Shown here in pieces: positions 36,803-46,230 of a stretch of 64,000 nucleotides of DNA. The stretch's first letter is position 1. Each line of letters begins with the position of its first letter. Origin of the DNA: Orrella dioscoreae (GTDB taxonomy: Bacteria; Pseudomonadota; Gammaproteobacteria; Burkholderiales; Burkholderiaceae_B); NCBI RefSeq assembly GCF_900089455.2, contig NZ_LT907988.1, positions 3,968,001 through 4,032,000 on the forward strand, in the 5' to 3' direction. Below the pieces are notes generated by a model. It made no database searches, was not told where the DNA came from, and was given only the letters and a program-made list of their open reading frames with translations. The position numbers and the translations under genes are program-made.

Positions 36803-38620
36803 ATGACGATTCCGCAAAGTTTATTTTCCAGACTGTCAGCCTGCATATTGTTATTGGTTTTGGGAGCGCCTGCGGCGGCCCAGAGTTACGAGCAGTATCA
36901 GGCGCGCCAGGCCGCGCAGGCAGCCCAGTCGTCCGCGCAGGACACCGCCAGCCAAGGCCAAGGCCAAGGGCAGGCAAACGCCCCGGGATTCGTCCGGGAT
37001 ACCTTCAAGTCGATGACCGGCACCTCGCTGGAGGACGTCGCCAACCGCGCGGCGGGCATCTCGGGGGGGCCGCAGCCCAATCCGCAGCCCATGCAGCTGC
37101 CCGCGGCCCAAGGCGCGCCGGCATCGCTGTATCCGCCCAGCCGGATGTTCGGCGCCCAGCTCTTCAACGGCCACTTCGCCATGCTCAACGGCTCGGGCTT
37201 CAACCCCGACTACCGCCTGGCGATCGGCGACAAGGTATTGCTGCGCATCTGGGGCGGGGTCAACTTCACCGATACCCTGGTGATCGACAGCCATGGCAAC
37301 CTCTTCATTCCCGAGGTCGGCCCCGTGCAGGTGGCGGGCCTGCGCAACGGCGACCTGAACCAGGCGATCCGCGGCGCGGTCTCCTCGACCTTCCGGGCCG
37401 GCGCCAACAACATCTATGCCACGCTGGACCTGGCCCAGCCCGTGAAGGTGTTCGTGACGGGCTACGTGCGCAACCCCGGCCTGTACCAGGGGCTCGCCTC
37501 GGACTCCGTGCTGTCCTACCTGGATCGTGCCGGCGGCATCGACGCGGAACGCGGCAGCTACACGGTCGTCAACGTGATGCGCAACGGCAAGGTGCGCAAG
37601 ACCTTCAACCTGTACGATTTCCTGCTCAGCGGCCAACTCGACCTGGTGCAGTTCTCCGACGGTGACGTCATCATGGTGCAACCCCGGGCGCACGTCTTCA
37701 GCGCCGACGGCGCGGTGCTGAACCAGAACGATTTCGAGTTCCCCACGCCCACCGTATCGCTGGCCGAGGCGCTGCGCATGGCCCGTCCGACGCCGGGCGC
37801 CACCCACGTGAGCGTGCAGCGCCGCCAGGGGCTGGAGCGCCGCACGGAGTACTTCCCGATCGGCCAGGCTGCCGAGGTGACGCTCGAAGACGGCGACACC
37901 TTCACCGTCACCGCCGACCGCTACCCTGGCACCATCCAGATCCGCGTCAGCGGCGCGCACTCCGGCCAGCATGCGATGGTGCTGCCCTACGGCGCGCAAC
38001 TGCGCGACGTGCTGCCCATGATCCAGGCCAATCCGCTGTCGGTGATGGATGCGATCCAGCTGTTCCGCAAGTCGACCAAGGAACAGCAGAAGCGGATGCT
38101 GGAAGTCTCGCTGAACAAGCTCGAGGAAAGCGTGCTCACCGCCCGCTCGGCCACCAGCGAGGAAGCCTCGCTGCGCCGCGGCGAGGCGGAGCTGACCTTG
38201 AATTTCGTGGAGAAGGCCCGCCAGATCGAGCCGCTGGGGCAGGTGGTCCTGAACGGCAAGGAGATCGGCGACACCATCCTGGAAGACGGTGACGAACTGG
38301 TCATTCCCGAGCGCACCTCGCTGGTGGCGGTCAATGGCGGCGTGCTGTTCCCGAACGCCTTCAGCTGGCAACGCGGCCTGGACGCCGACGACTACGTGCA
38401 GATGGCGGGCGGCTTCACGCAATCGCCCAAGACCTCCAAGGTCATCGTGGTGCGCCAGAACGGCGAGGCCGTCAATGCCGAGCGGGCCGGGGCCATCCGT
38501 TCAGGCGACCAATTGGTGGTGCTGCCGCAAATCGAAACCAAGAGCCTGGAGATCACCCGCGCGCTGTCGACGATCGTGTACCAGATCGCGGTGGCCGCCA
38601 AGGTCGTGCTGGGCCTGTAA
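36803..38620 (+). CDS. polysaccharide export outer-membrane protein (KpsD/Wza-like)
   Basis: A 605-residue export protein that would link the inner-membrane transporter to the outer membrane. A signal peptide ends at APAAAQ. The Poly_export domain starts near residue 136 (YRLAIGDKVLLRIWGGV; HGNLFIPEVGPVQVAG), followed by SLBB-type domains (VFVTGYVRNPGLYQG near 214; VVLNGKEIGDTILEDGDELVIP near 485). There is no lipobox cysteine after the signal peptide, and the length is near KpsD (about 560 residues), so it fits a group 2 (KpsD) rather than a Wza role. The stop overlaps an ATG (TAATG), but the PKS probably starts 39 bp later. Confidence 0.9.
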   Translation: MTIPQSLFSRLSACILLLVLGAPAAAQSYEQYQARQAAQAAQSSAQDTASQGQGQGQANAPGFVRDTFKSMTGTSLEDVANRAAGISGGPQPNPQPMQLPAAQGAPASLYPPSRMFGAQLFNGHFAMLNGSGFNPDYRLAIGDKVLLRIWGGVNFTDTLVIDSHGNLFIPEVGPVQVAGLRNGDLNQAIRGAVSSTFRAGANNIYATLDLAQPVKVFVTGYVRNPGLYQGLASDSVLSYLDRAGGIDAERGSYTVVNVMRNGKVRKTFNLYDFLLSGQLDLVQFSDGDVIMVQPRAHVFSADGAVLNQNDFEFPTPTVSLAEALRMARPTPGATHVSVQRRQGLERRTEYFPIGQAAEVTLEDGDTFTVTADRYPGTIQIRVSGAHSGQHAMVLPYGAQLRDVLPMIQANPLSVMDAIQLFRKSTKEQQKRMLEVSLNKLEESVLTARSATSEEASLRRGEAELTLNFVEKARQIEPLGQVVLNGKEIGDTILEDGDELVIPERTSLVAVNGGVLFPNAFSWQRGLDADDYVQMAGGFTQSPKTSKVIVVRQNGEAVNAERAGAIRSGDQLVVLPQIETKSLEITRALSTIVYQIAVAAKVVLGL

Positions 38621-38643
38621 TGAGCCCTACCGGGCCGCGCGCG

Positions 38644-38649
38644 AAGGAG
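38644..38649 (+). promoter_or_regulatory. ribosome-binding site deciding the PKS start
   Basis: AAGGAG lies 9 nt before the ATG at 38659. The upstream ATG at 38620, which overlaps the kpsD stop, has no comparable site, and the ketosynthase domain begins right after 38659. Confidence 0.75.
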
Positions 38650-38658
38650 CGCTCACGC

Positions 38659-41600
38659 ATGGATCATCGCGTCGCGATCGTCGGCCACGCCTTTCGTTTC
38701 CCCGGCACCGACCGGGATCGCTACTGGGAAGACCTGCTGCAGGGCCGGGACCTCGTCACGGCCACCGACGAGGCGCGCTGGCGCAAGGAGACCTATCTTC
38801 ATCCGTCGCGCGCGCATGCCGGCACGGCATACACGTTCGCGGCGGGATCGGTGGGCGACATCGCCGGCTTCGATGCCGACTTCTTCGGCGTCTCGCCGCG
38901 CGAGGCGGCGCAGATGGACCCGCAGCAGCGCATGCTGCTGGAACTGGCCTGGGAAACGCTGGAGGACGCCGGTGTGCGGCCCAGCACCCTGCGGGGCAGC
39001 GATTGCGGCGTGTATGTCGGCGTCTCCAGCGTCGATTACGCCTACCGGATGGCGGAAGACCTGGACGCCATCGATGCGGCCACGGCCACGGGCAATACCT
39101 CCAGCATCGTCGCCAACCGCATTTCCTACGCGTTCGACCTGCGCGGCCCCAGCATGGCGCTGGACACCGCCTGCTCGTCCTCGCTGGTGGCGCTGCACCA
39201 GGCCTGCCAGGCGATCCGTGCCGGCGAAGTCACGCAGGCGCTGGCCGGCGGCATCAGCCTGCACGCGCATCCCTACGGCTTCGTGGTGTTCTCCAAGGCA
39301 GGCATGCTCTCGCCGCGCGGCCGCAGCCGTGCCTTCGATGCCTCGGCCGACGGCTACGTGCGCGCCGAAGGCGCGGGACTGTTCCTGCTCAAGCGCCATG
39401 ACCAGGCAGTGGCGGACGGCGACCGCATCCTGGCGGTGGTGGCCCACTCCGCCGTCAACACCGATGGCCGCAAGGCAGGCCTTGCCGTGCCCAGCGGACA
39501 GGCGCAGGCCGCGCTGCTGCGCCGGACCTACGCCCAGGCGGGCATCGACCCCGCGGAACTGGACTACCTGGAGGCCCACGGCACGGGCACCGCGGTGGGC
39601 GACCCCATCGAGGCGCAGGCCATCGGCGCGGCGCTGGGCAGCGCGCGTCCCGCGGGCGCGCCCCTGCCTATCGGCTCGGTCAAGAGCAACATGGGTCACC
39701 TGGAAGCCGCGTCGGGCGCGGCGGGAATGGTCAAGGCCCTGCATTGCCTGATCCACCGCCAGGTTCCAGCCACCATCGGCATCGATGCCCCCAACCCCGC
39801 CATCGACCTCGACGCCTGGAACCTGTCGCTGGTGCGCAATACCCTGCCGCTGCGCGCGCAAGGACGCCTGACGATCGGCGTGAATTCCTTCGGCTTCGGC
39901 GGCGCCAACGCCCACCTGATCCTGCAGAGCCCGGACCCCTTGCGCCAAGACGCGCCCGCGGCGCGCTCCGCCGACGTGCTCCTGCCGGTGGTCGTCAGCG
40001 GCAGGACGCCCCAGGCGCTGAACGCCGCCGCCGAGGCGATGGCGCGGTCGCTTGAAAACGCGCGCGGCGCCACGCTGTACGACAAGGCCTACCAAAGCAT
40101 CTTCCAGCGCGACTGGCACACCCATCGCGCCATCGTCTGGGGCCGGCAGGCCGGGCCGATGGCCGAGAGCCTGCGGGCCTTCGCGCAGGGACGCCAGCCA
40201 CCGCTGCCGGTGCACGCCGGGCAGGGCGTGGCCGAGGCGCAGGGGCCGGTATTCCTCTATTCCGGCAACGGGTCGCAATGGGCGGGCATGGGCGCGCAAT
40301 TGCTGGACGACCCCGTATTCCGCGACGCCGTGCGCGCCATCGACACCGTGTTCCGGCCCCTGGCCGGCTACGCCCTGGAAGACGAACTGGCGCGGCCCCC
40401 CCAGGCCTGCCGCTACGACGACACGGCAATCGCGCAGCCCGCACTCTTCGCCGTGCAGGTGGGCATCACGGAAATGCTGGCGCAGCGTCACATCCGCCCG
40501 CTCGCGGTCGTGGGCCACAGCGTGGGCGAGGTGGCGGCCGCTTGGGCCAGCGGCGCGCTGGGCCTGGCGGACGCGGTGCGCGTCATCCATCATCGCAGCC
40601 GCCTGCAGGCCACGACGCGCGGCCAGGGCGGCATGACGGCCGTGACGCTGGGCAGCCGGCAGGCCGTCCAGGCCCTGGCGCAAGCGGGGCTGGCCGCGCA
40701 ATTGCATATCGCCGCCAGCAACGGCCCCAACGGCGTGACCGTGGGCGGCCCGGTCGCCGCGCTGGCGCGATTCGAGTCGTGGCTGACGCAGCAACGCATC
40801 GCGTGCCGCCGGCTGGACCTGGACTACGCCTTCCACACACCGGCCATGGATGGCATCGAGGCCGAACTGGTCGACGCCCTGGCGGATCTGTCGCCACGCA
40901 CCAGCCATACCCCCTTCCACTCCACCGTCACAGGCGGGCCGCTGGACGGCCGGCAACTGGACGCGGACTATTGGTGGCGCAACATCCGCCAGCCCGTCGC
41001 GTTCGAGGCGTCGCTGCAGCACCTGGCCGCGCAGGGCCTGAACGTCCTGGTCGAGGTCGGTCCGCACCCCGTGCTGCGCGGCTACGCCAACGACGCGCTC
41101 AAGCAGGCCGAGCGGCCAGGCGTGGTGATCCCCACCGGCACGCGCGGCGACGACGCGGCGGCCCGGATCGTGGCGGCGGCCGCGCAGGCGGTACTGGCTG
41201 GCGCCACGATCGGCTGGAGCCAGGTGTTCCCGCGACGCGGTCGCCACGCCGACCTGCCCACCTACCCCTGGCAGCGCGAGCCGCACTGGCACCCCGTGTC
41301 GTCGCGCTCGCCTCGTCTGCTGGCACGCGCACCCGTCCATCCCTTGCTGGGCTATCCCTGCGAGACGCCGGGAACCTGGCAGGCGGAACTGGACACGGCG
41401 ACACAGCCGTGGCTCGCCGACCACGTGGTGGGCGGCGCCATCCTGTTCCCGGCGGCCGGCTTCGCTGAAATCGCGCTGGCCGCGGCGCGGCAACACGCGC
41501 CCGGCGCCTGGCTGGATGTGGAGGAACTGGATATCCTGGCGCCCCTCGCACTGGCCGCTGGCGCGAGCAAGGAAATCAGGGTGGCCGTGGACGCCGCGGA

Positions 41601-44600
41601 CGGACGGCTCAGCCTGTCCGCACGCGACCTGGGCGACGTGCCGTGGCAGCCGCAGCTGCGCGCGCGGCTGTTGTCCGATGGCGCGCCCGCGGCAAGCGCG
41701 CCGCCGGTCTGGTCTCCCCCCACCCGCGCACCCGACTTCGAGGCGGCCGGGCACTACATGGCGCTGCGCCTGGCGGGGCTGGATTACGGCCCCGCCTTCC
41801 AGACGCTGGCAGCAGGCTGGTGTGAACCCGACGGGACGATCGTGGCCCGCTACACCGACGCGGCGCGCCTGGCGGCCGAGGAGACACCCTGGCTGCTGCC
41901 GCCGACGCTGCTGGACGGCGCCCTGCAGCTTGCCGTGCATGGCCAGGGCGGACCGCAGGCGCACGCGCCGGGACCGGTATACCTGCCGACCAAGATCGGC
42001 CGCCTGTCGGTACGCCGCGATGCAGGCCGGCCGGCCTATGCGCGCCTGGTGCCGTTGCGCCGTACGCGCCACTCCCTGCTGCTTTCCCTGACCCTGCACG
42101 ACACGCAGGGCAGCCTCGTCGCAACGGTGGAACACCTGCGTTGCCGCGCGGCGCAACGCCTCGGGCGCGCGGCCCCCACGCCGGCGCGGCTGGAAGAAAT
42201 CCTGCTGCCACGTCCGCAAGCCGGGTCGCCGGCCCCTGCGAATCCGCTGGTGCCATCGGCGCTCGCGGCGGCGCTGCGCGCAGCCAGCCCGGGCGACGCA
42301 CTGGCCCGCCAGGCGCGGCGCCATGTCGAGGAAATCGATCCCTTGCTCGACAGCCTGTGCCAGCGCTATGCGCTGCACGCCTGGCACGGCCTGGCACAAG
42401 GCGACGGACTGCTGCGAAGCGAAACGCTGCAAGCGCGGCTTGCGGCGCTACCCGCGCTGTCGGCCTGGCTGGAGCACCTGCTCGACGCGAGCGTGGCCGA
42501 TGGCCTGGCCGTGCCGACAGGCGCGGACTGGCGGCTCGCGCCCCTGGACGAAGACCTGGCGCCGCAACGGCTCTGGCCGAGCCTGCTGCGCGAATACCCC
42601 GATGCGCTGCCAGCCCTGCTGGCCGTGGGGCGTACAGGCCTTGCCCTGGCGGCCGCGCTGCGCGGCGACCGCGCCGAGCCACCGCGCAGCGCCCCGGCCA
42701 CACTGGCCGCGCCGCACGCCGTCGATGCCGTCCGCGCGCGCGTGGCCCGCGCCCTGGAAACCCTACACGCGCGCACCGGCGCCGGCCACGCCGACGCGCC
42801 AACGCCCCGCCGCACCCGCGTGGTGGAAATTGGCGCGGCCGGCATCGGCGCGGCCGGCTTCGGCGCGTCGCTGGGCGACTGGGCCGACTATCGTGCGATC
42901 ACCTTGGACGAAGCGGGGCCCGCCCAGCTTGCCGCGCTGGCGGGCGCGCCCCGGCAAGACGGCAGCGCCAAGCCCGACCCGGCGGCAGACACGCCGCCTG
43001 CCCATGACCTGGCCATCGTCCACGGCGTCTTCGCCTCGTGGCGCGAGGCCCTCGACACCCTGCAAGCGGTGGAGGCCAGCCTGGCCCCCGATGGCACCCT
43101 GCTCTTCATCGGCCATCATCCCGCGCGCTGGCTGGATTTCGTGTGCGGCACCCGGCCGGACTGGTGGGTGGAAGACACCGCGGAGGCGGACAACGCGGCG
43201 GGCGCCCCCCGATCGCTCCAGCAGTCCGCCTCGGCCTGGCAGGCCAGCCTGGCCGCGCGCGGCTGGCGCGCGCTGGAGCAGGTCGATGCCGAGGACGACA
43301 GCCTGGGAGGCTGCTTCCTGCTGCTGGCCCAGCGGGACCCGTGCGCCCAGTCGCCCGCCGTCATGGCGCCCGGCGCCACGACGCGCTGCCTGATCCTCGC
43401 CGCCGACACCGCCAGCGCATTGGCCGGCTCGCTGGCCAGCCACCTGACCGCGCTCGGCGTCTCCGTACGCGTGCAGGACTGCGACACCGCCGACACGGTG
43501 CCGACGGCCATCGAGGCGGCGCGGCAGGCGCTGGGCGGCCTGGAATCCCTCGTCTACCTGCCCGGCGTGCCGGGCGCGCACCTGCCCGCCGCCGACGTGG
43601 TGGCCTGCCGTGCCCGCCACTGCCACATCGCCGCGCACCTTGCCCGGCACGCCGGGGCGCTTGCCAGCCCGCCCGCCTGCTGGCTGTTGACGCAAGGCGT
43701 GTACGGCGCGTCCCCCCGCGGCCCGCGGACGCTGGGCGAGACAGGCAGCGCTGCACTGTGGGCCTTCGGGCGCACGCTGATGAACGAAATGCCGGGACTG
43801 CCGCTGCGCATGGCAGACCTGCCCCTGGAAGGCGAGGATGCGCCGGCCGTCCTGGCCGCGCTCGCCCTGTCGCTCGGCGCCCCCGACGCGGAAACGGAGC
43901 TGGTCTTCGGCCCGGGCGGCGAGCGCCAGGCGCCGCGCCTGCGGCCGGCCAGGCAAGTGGACCGGCCCGCAACGGCCGACACGGCCTGGCGCCTGGGTTT
44001 CGCGCAGCCCGGCCAACTGGGCAACCTGGCCTGGGAGCCGGTGAACGCAACGCCGCCCGGTAAGGGCGAGATCGAGGTGGCTGTGCACGCCACCGGGCTG
44101 AACTTCCGCGACCTGATGTATGCCTTGGGCATGCTGTCCGACGAGGCACTGGAGAATGGCTTCACCGGACCGGCGCTGGGACTGGAGTTTGCAGGCGTGG
44201 TCACGCGCGTGGGCCCGCAGGTGACGGATTTCCGGCAGGGCGACGCGGTGGCGGGTTTCGGTCCGCACAGCTTCGGCACGCGCATGCGCACCACCACCGA
44301 AGCCTGCGCCGTGATGCCCAGGGGCCTGGCCTTCGAGGCGGCCGCCACCATTCCCAGCACCTTCTTCACGGTCTACTACGCCTTGCACCACCTGGCCCGG
44401 CTGGAACCCGGCGAGGCCGTGCTGATCCACGGCGCCACCGGCGGCGTGGGCCTGGCGGCGATCCAGATCGCGCGCTGGCGCGGCGCCCGCATCCATGCCA
44501 CGGCCGGCTCGCCGGAGAAGCGGGATTTCCTGCGCCTGATGGGCATCACGGATATCCATGACTCCCGCTCGCTGGCTTTCGCCGACGACATCCTGGCGGC

Positions 44601-46230
44601 GACCGGCGGCGAAGGCGTGGACGTGGTCCTGAACTCGCTGGCAGGCGAGGCCGTGAACCGCAACCTGCGGGTGCTCAAGCCTTTCGGCCGCCATATCGAG
44701 CTGGGCAAGCGGGACTTCTACGACAACACGCGCATCGGCCTACGCCCCTTCCGCAACAACATCAGCTACTTCGGCGTGGACGCCGACCAACTGATGCACC
44801 TGCGCCCCGCCCTGACGCGCCGGCTATACGGCGAACTGATGACCCTCTTCGATACCGGTGTGCTGCACCCGCTGCCGTATCGCGCCTTCGCCGCGGACGA
44901 CGTGGTGGAAGCCTTCCGGCACATGCAGCAGGCCAGCCACATCGGCAAGATCGTCGTCCACTACCGGGACGGCATCCACGCGGCCGCCGCCCCGGCTGCG
45001 CCGCAAGGCAGCGCGTGGAAGCCGGACCCCTCGGCCACCTACCTCGTCACCGGCGGGCTGCGCGGCTTCGGCCTGCGCACGGCGCAATGGCTGGCGGAGC
45101 GTGGCGCGCGCCACCTGGCGCTGGCCAGCCGCTCGGGCACGCTCGACGACGAGGCGCACGCGATCGTCGCGGCGCTGCGCAGCCAGGGCGTGTCGGTGTG
45201 GACCACCGCCTGCGACATCGCGGCGGCGGACCAGGTATCGGCGTTGCTGGACCATATCGGCGCGCGCCTGCCGGCGCTGGCAGGCATCGTGCATGCCGCG
45301 ACCCTCTACGACGACGGCCTGGCCGCGTCGCTGGACGCCTCCCGCATCGCCGCCGCCATGGCCCCCAAGGTGCTGGGCGCCTGGCACCTGCATGAACAGA
45401 CCCAGGCCCGAGGCATCGCGCTCTCGCTCTTCGTCATGTATTCCTCGGCCACCACGCTGTTTGGCAACGCCGGGCAAGGCAGCTACGTGGCGGCCAACGG
45501 CTGGATGGAGGCGCTGGCCCGCCATCGCCGCGACATCGGGCTGCCCGCGGTCTGCTTGCGGTGGGGGGCCATTGCCGATGCCGGTTTCCTGGCCCGTCAT
45601 CCCGCCACACGCGAAGCGCTCCTGCAGCGCATGGGCGGCGCGGCGCTCCCGGCGGCCGACGCGCTGGCCGCCATGGCGCAAGCGCTGGACGAGGGCACGC
45701 CGGACCCGGCCATCCTGGCGCTGGACGGCAAGCGCCTGGCCGGCACGCTGCCGCTGGCCGCCACGCCGCGCTTCGCACTGCTGTCGCCGCCTGGCGGCGA
45801 CGCGGGCGAGGGCGCCGCGGTGCCGCGCGAGGACCTGCCCGCGCTGGCACGCACCCTGCCCGACGCGGCGCTGCAAGAGAAGCTGCTGGAACTGTTGCGC
45901 CACGAGATCGGCCAGATCCTGCACCTGCCCGCCACGCGGATCGATGCCGCACGCCCCTTGAACGACCTCGGCCTGGACTCGCTGATGGGCGTCGAGCTTA
46001 CCGTGGCGCTGGAGGCGCGCACGGGCGTGCGCCTGCCGCCCGGCGCGGTCGCCGGACAGGCCAGCCCCGAAAAGTTGGCGCGCCGTATCGGCGCGGCGCT
46101 GCGCGGCGAAGGCGGGAGCGGGCCGGGCTCGGACGACACCGGCCAGGACGCGGCGCCCGGCGCCGCCCTGCCTTCGGCCGATGCCGCACAACTACCGGGC
46201 GCGGCCCAAGCCCCCCGCGTGATGCCATGA
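38659..46230 (+). CDS. wcbR: reducing type I polyketide/fatty-acid synthase (WcbR-like)
   Basis: A single 2523-residue iterative-looking synthase. Domains in order: ketosynthase (Cys172 in DTACSS, His307 in HGTGT, His347), acyltransferase (Ser621 in GHSVGE; YAFH block, suggesting malonyl units), dehydratase (His922 in DHVVGGAILFP, Asp1086), a degenerate methyltransferase-like region (about 1250-1500; VVEIGAAGIGAAG where the SAM motif should be), enoylreductase (GATGGVG at 1925-1931), ketoreductase (TGGLRGFG at 2131-2138; Tyr2276) and acyl carrier protein (Ser2441 in LGLDSL). No thioesterase or reductase ends the protein. The full reductive set predicts a saturated acyl chain held on the ACP. 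It overlaps the oxoamine synthase gene by 4 bp. WcbR of Burkholderia capsule loci is the nearest known type; the symbol is given by analogy. Confidence 0.93.
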   Translation: MDHRVAIVGHAFRFPGTDRDRYWEDLLQGRDLVTATDEARWRKETYLHPSRAHAGTAYTFAAGSVGDIAGFDADFFGVSPREAAQMDPQQRMLLELAWETLEDAGVRPSTLRGSDCGVYVGVSSVDYAYRMAEDLDAIDAATATGNTSSIVANRISYAFDLRGPSMALDTACSSSLVALHQACQAIRAGEVTQALAGGISLHAHPYGFVVFSKAGMLSPRGRSRAFDASADGYVRAEGAGLFLLKRHDQAVADGDRILAVVAHSAVNTDGRKAGLAVPSGQAQAALLRRTYAQAGIDPAELDYLEAHGTGTAVGDPIEAQAIGAALGSARPAGAPLPIGSVKSNMGHLEAASGAAGMVKALHCLIHRQVPATIGIDAPNPAIDLDAWNLSLVRNTLPLRAQGRLTIGVNSFGFGGANAHLILQSPDPLRQDAPAARSADVLLPVVVSGRTPQALNAAAEAMARSLENARGATLYDKAYQSIFQRDWHTHRAIVWGRQAGPMAESLRAFAQGRQPPLPVHAGQGVAEAQGPVFLYSGNGSQWAGMGAQLLDDPVFRDAVRAIDTVFRPLAGYALEDELARPPQACRYDDTAIAQPALFAVQVGITEMLAQRHIRPLAVVGHSVGEVAAAWASGALGLADAVRVIHHRSRLQATTRGQGGMTAVTLGSRQAVQALAQAGLAAQLHIAASNGPNGVTVGGPVAALARFESWLTQQRIACRRLDLDYAFHTPAMDGIEAELVDALADLSPRTSHTPFHSTVTGGPLDGRQLDADYWWRNIRQPVAFEASLQHLAAQGLNVLVEVGPHPVLRGYANDALKQAERPGVVIPTGTRGDDAAARIVAAAAQAVLAGATIGWSQVFPRRGRHADLPTYPWQREPHWHPVSSRSPRLLARAPVHPLLGYPCETPGTWQAELDTATQPWLADHVVGGAILFPAAGFAEIALAAARQHAPGAWLDVEELDILAPLALAAGASKEIRVAVDAADGRLSLSARDLGDVPWQPQLRARLLSDGAPAASAPPVWSPPTRAPDFEAAGHYMALRLAGLDYGPAFQTLAAGWCEPDGTIVARYTDAARLAAEETPWLLPPTLLDGALQLAVHGQGGPQAHAPGPVYLPTKIGRLSVRRDAGRPAYARLVPLRRTRHSLLLSLTLHDTQGSLVATVEHLRCRAAQRLGRAAPTPARLEEILLPRPQAGSPAPANPLVPSALAAALRAASPGDALARQARRHVEEIDPLLDSLCQRYALHAWHGLAQGDGLLRSETLQARLAALPALSAWLEHLLDASVADGLAVPTGADWRLAPLDEDLAPQRLWPSLLREYPDALPALLAVGRTGLALAAALRGDRAEPPRSAPATLAAPHAVDAVRARVARALETLHARTGAGHADAPTPRRTRVVEIGAAGIGAAGFGASLGDWADYRAITLDEAGPAQLAALAGAPRQDGSAKPDPAADTPPAHDLAIVHGVFASWREALDTLQAVEASLAPDGTLLFIGHHPARWLDFVCGTRPDWWVEDTAEADNAAGAPRSLQQSASAWQASLAARGWRALEQVDAEDDSLGGCFLLLAQRDPCAQSPAVMAPGATTRCLILAADTASALAGSLASHLTALGVSVRVQDCDTADTVPTAIEAARQALGGLESLVYLPGVPGAHLPAADVVACRARHCHIAAHLARHAGALASPPACWLLTQGVYGASPRGPRTLGETGSAALWAFGRTLMNEMPGLPLRMADLPLEGEDAPAVLAALALSLGAPDAETELVFGPGGERQAPRLRPARQVDRPATADTAWRLGFAQPGQLGNLAWEPVNATPPGKGEIEVAVHATGLNFRDLMYALGMLSDEALENGFTGPALGLEFAGVVTRVGPQVTDFRQGDAVAGFGPHSFGTRMRTTTEACAVMPRGLAFEAAATIPSTFFTVYYALHHLARLEPGEAVLIHGATGGVGLAAIQIARWRGARIHATAGSPEKRDFLRLMGITDIHDSRSLAFADDILAATGGEGVDVVLNSLAGEAVNRNLRVLKPFGRHIELGKRDFYDNTRIGLRPFRNNISYFGVDADQLMHLRPALTRRLYGELMTLFDTGVLHPLPYRAFAADDVVEAFRHMQQASHIGKIVVHYRDGIHAAAAPAAPQGSAWKPDPSATYLVTGGLRGFGLRTAQWLAERGARHLALASRSGTLDDEAHAIVAALRSQGVSVWTTACDIAAADQVSALLDHIGARLPALAGIVHAATLYDDGLAASLDASRIAAAMAPKVLGAWHLHEQTQARGIALSLFVMYSSATTLFGNAGQGSYVAANGWMEALARHRRDIGLPAVCLRWGAIADAGFLARHPATREALLQRMGGAALPAADALAAMAQALDEGTPDPAILALDGKRLAGTLPLAATPRFALLSPPGGDAGEGAAVPREDLPALARTLPDAALQEKLLELLRHEIGQILHLPATRIDAARPLNDLGLDSLMGVELTVALEARTGVRLPPGAVAGQASPEKLARRIGAALRGEGGSGPGSDDTGQDAAPGAALPSADAAQLPGAAQAPRVMP

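Noticed and set aside
38653-42432. Very long minus-strand open frame opposite the PKS gene
   Set aside because: It is the antisense shadow of a GC-rich coding region: no domain is recognisable, and the plus strand has complete KS, AT and DH motifs.
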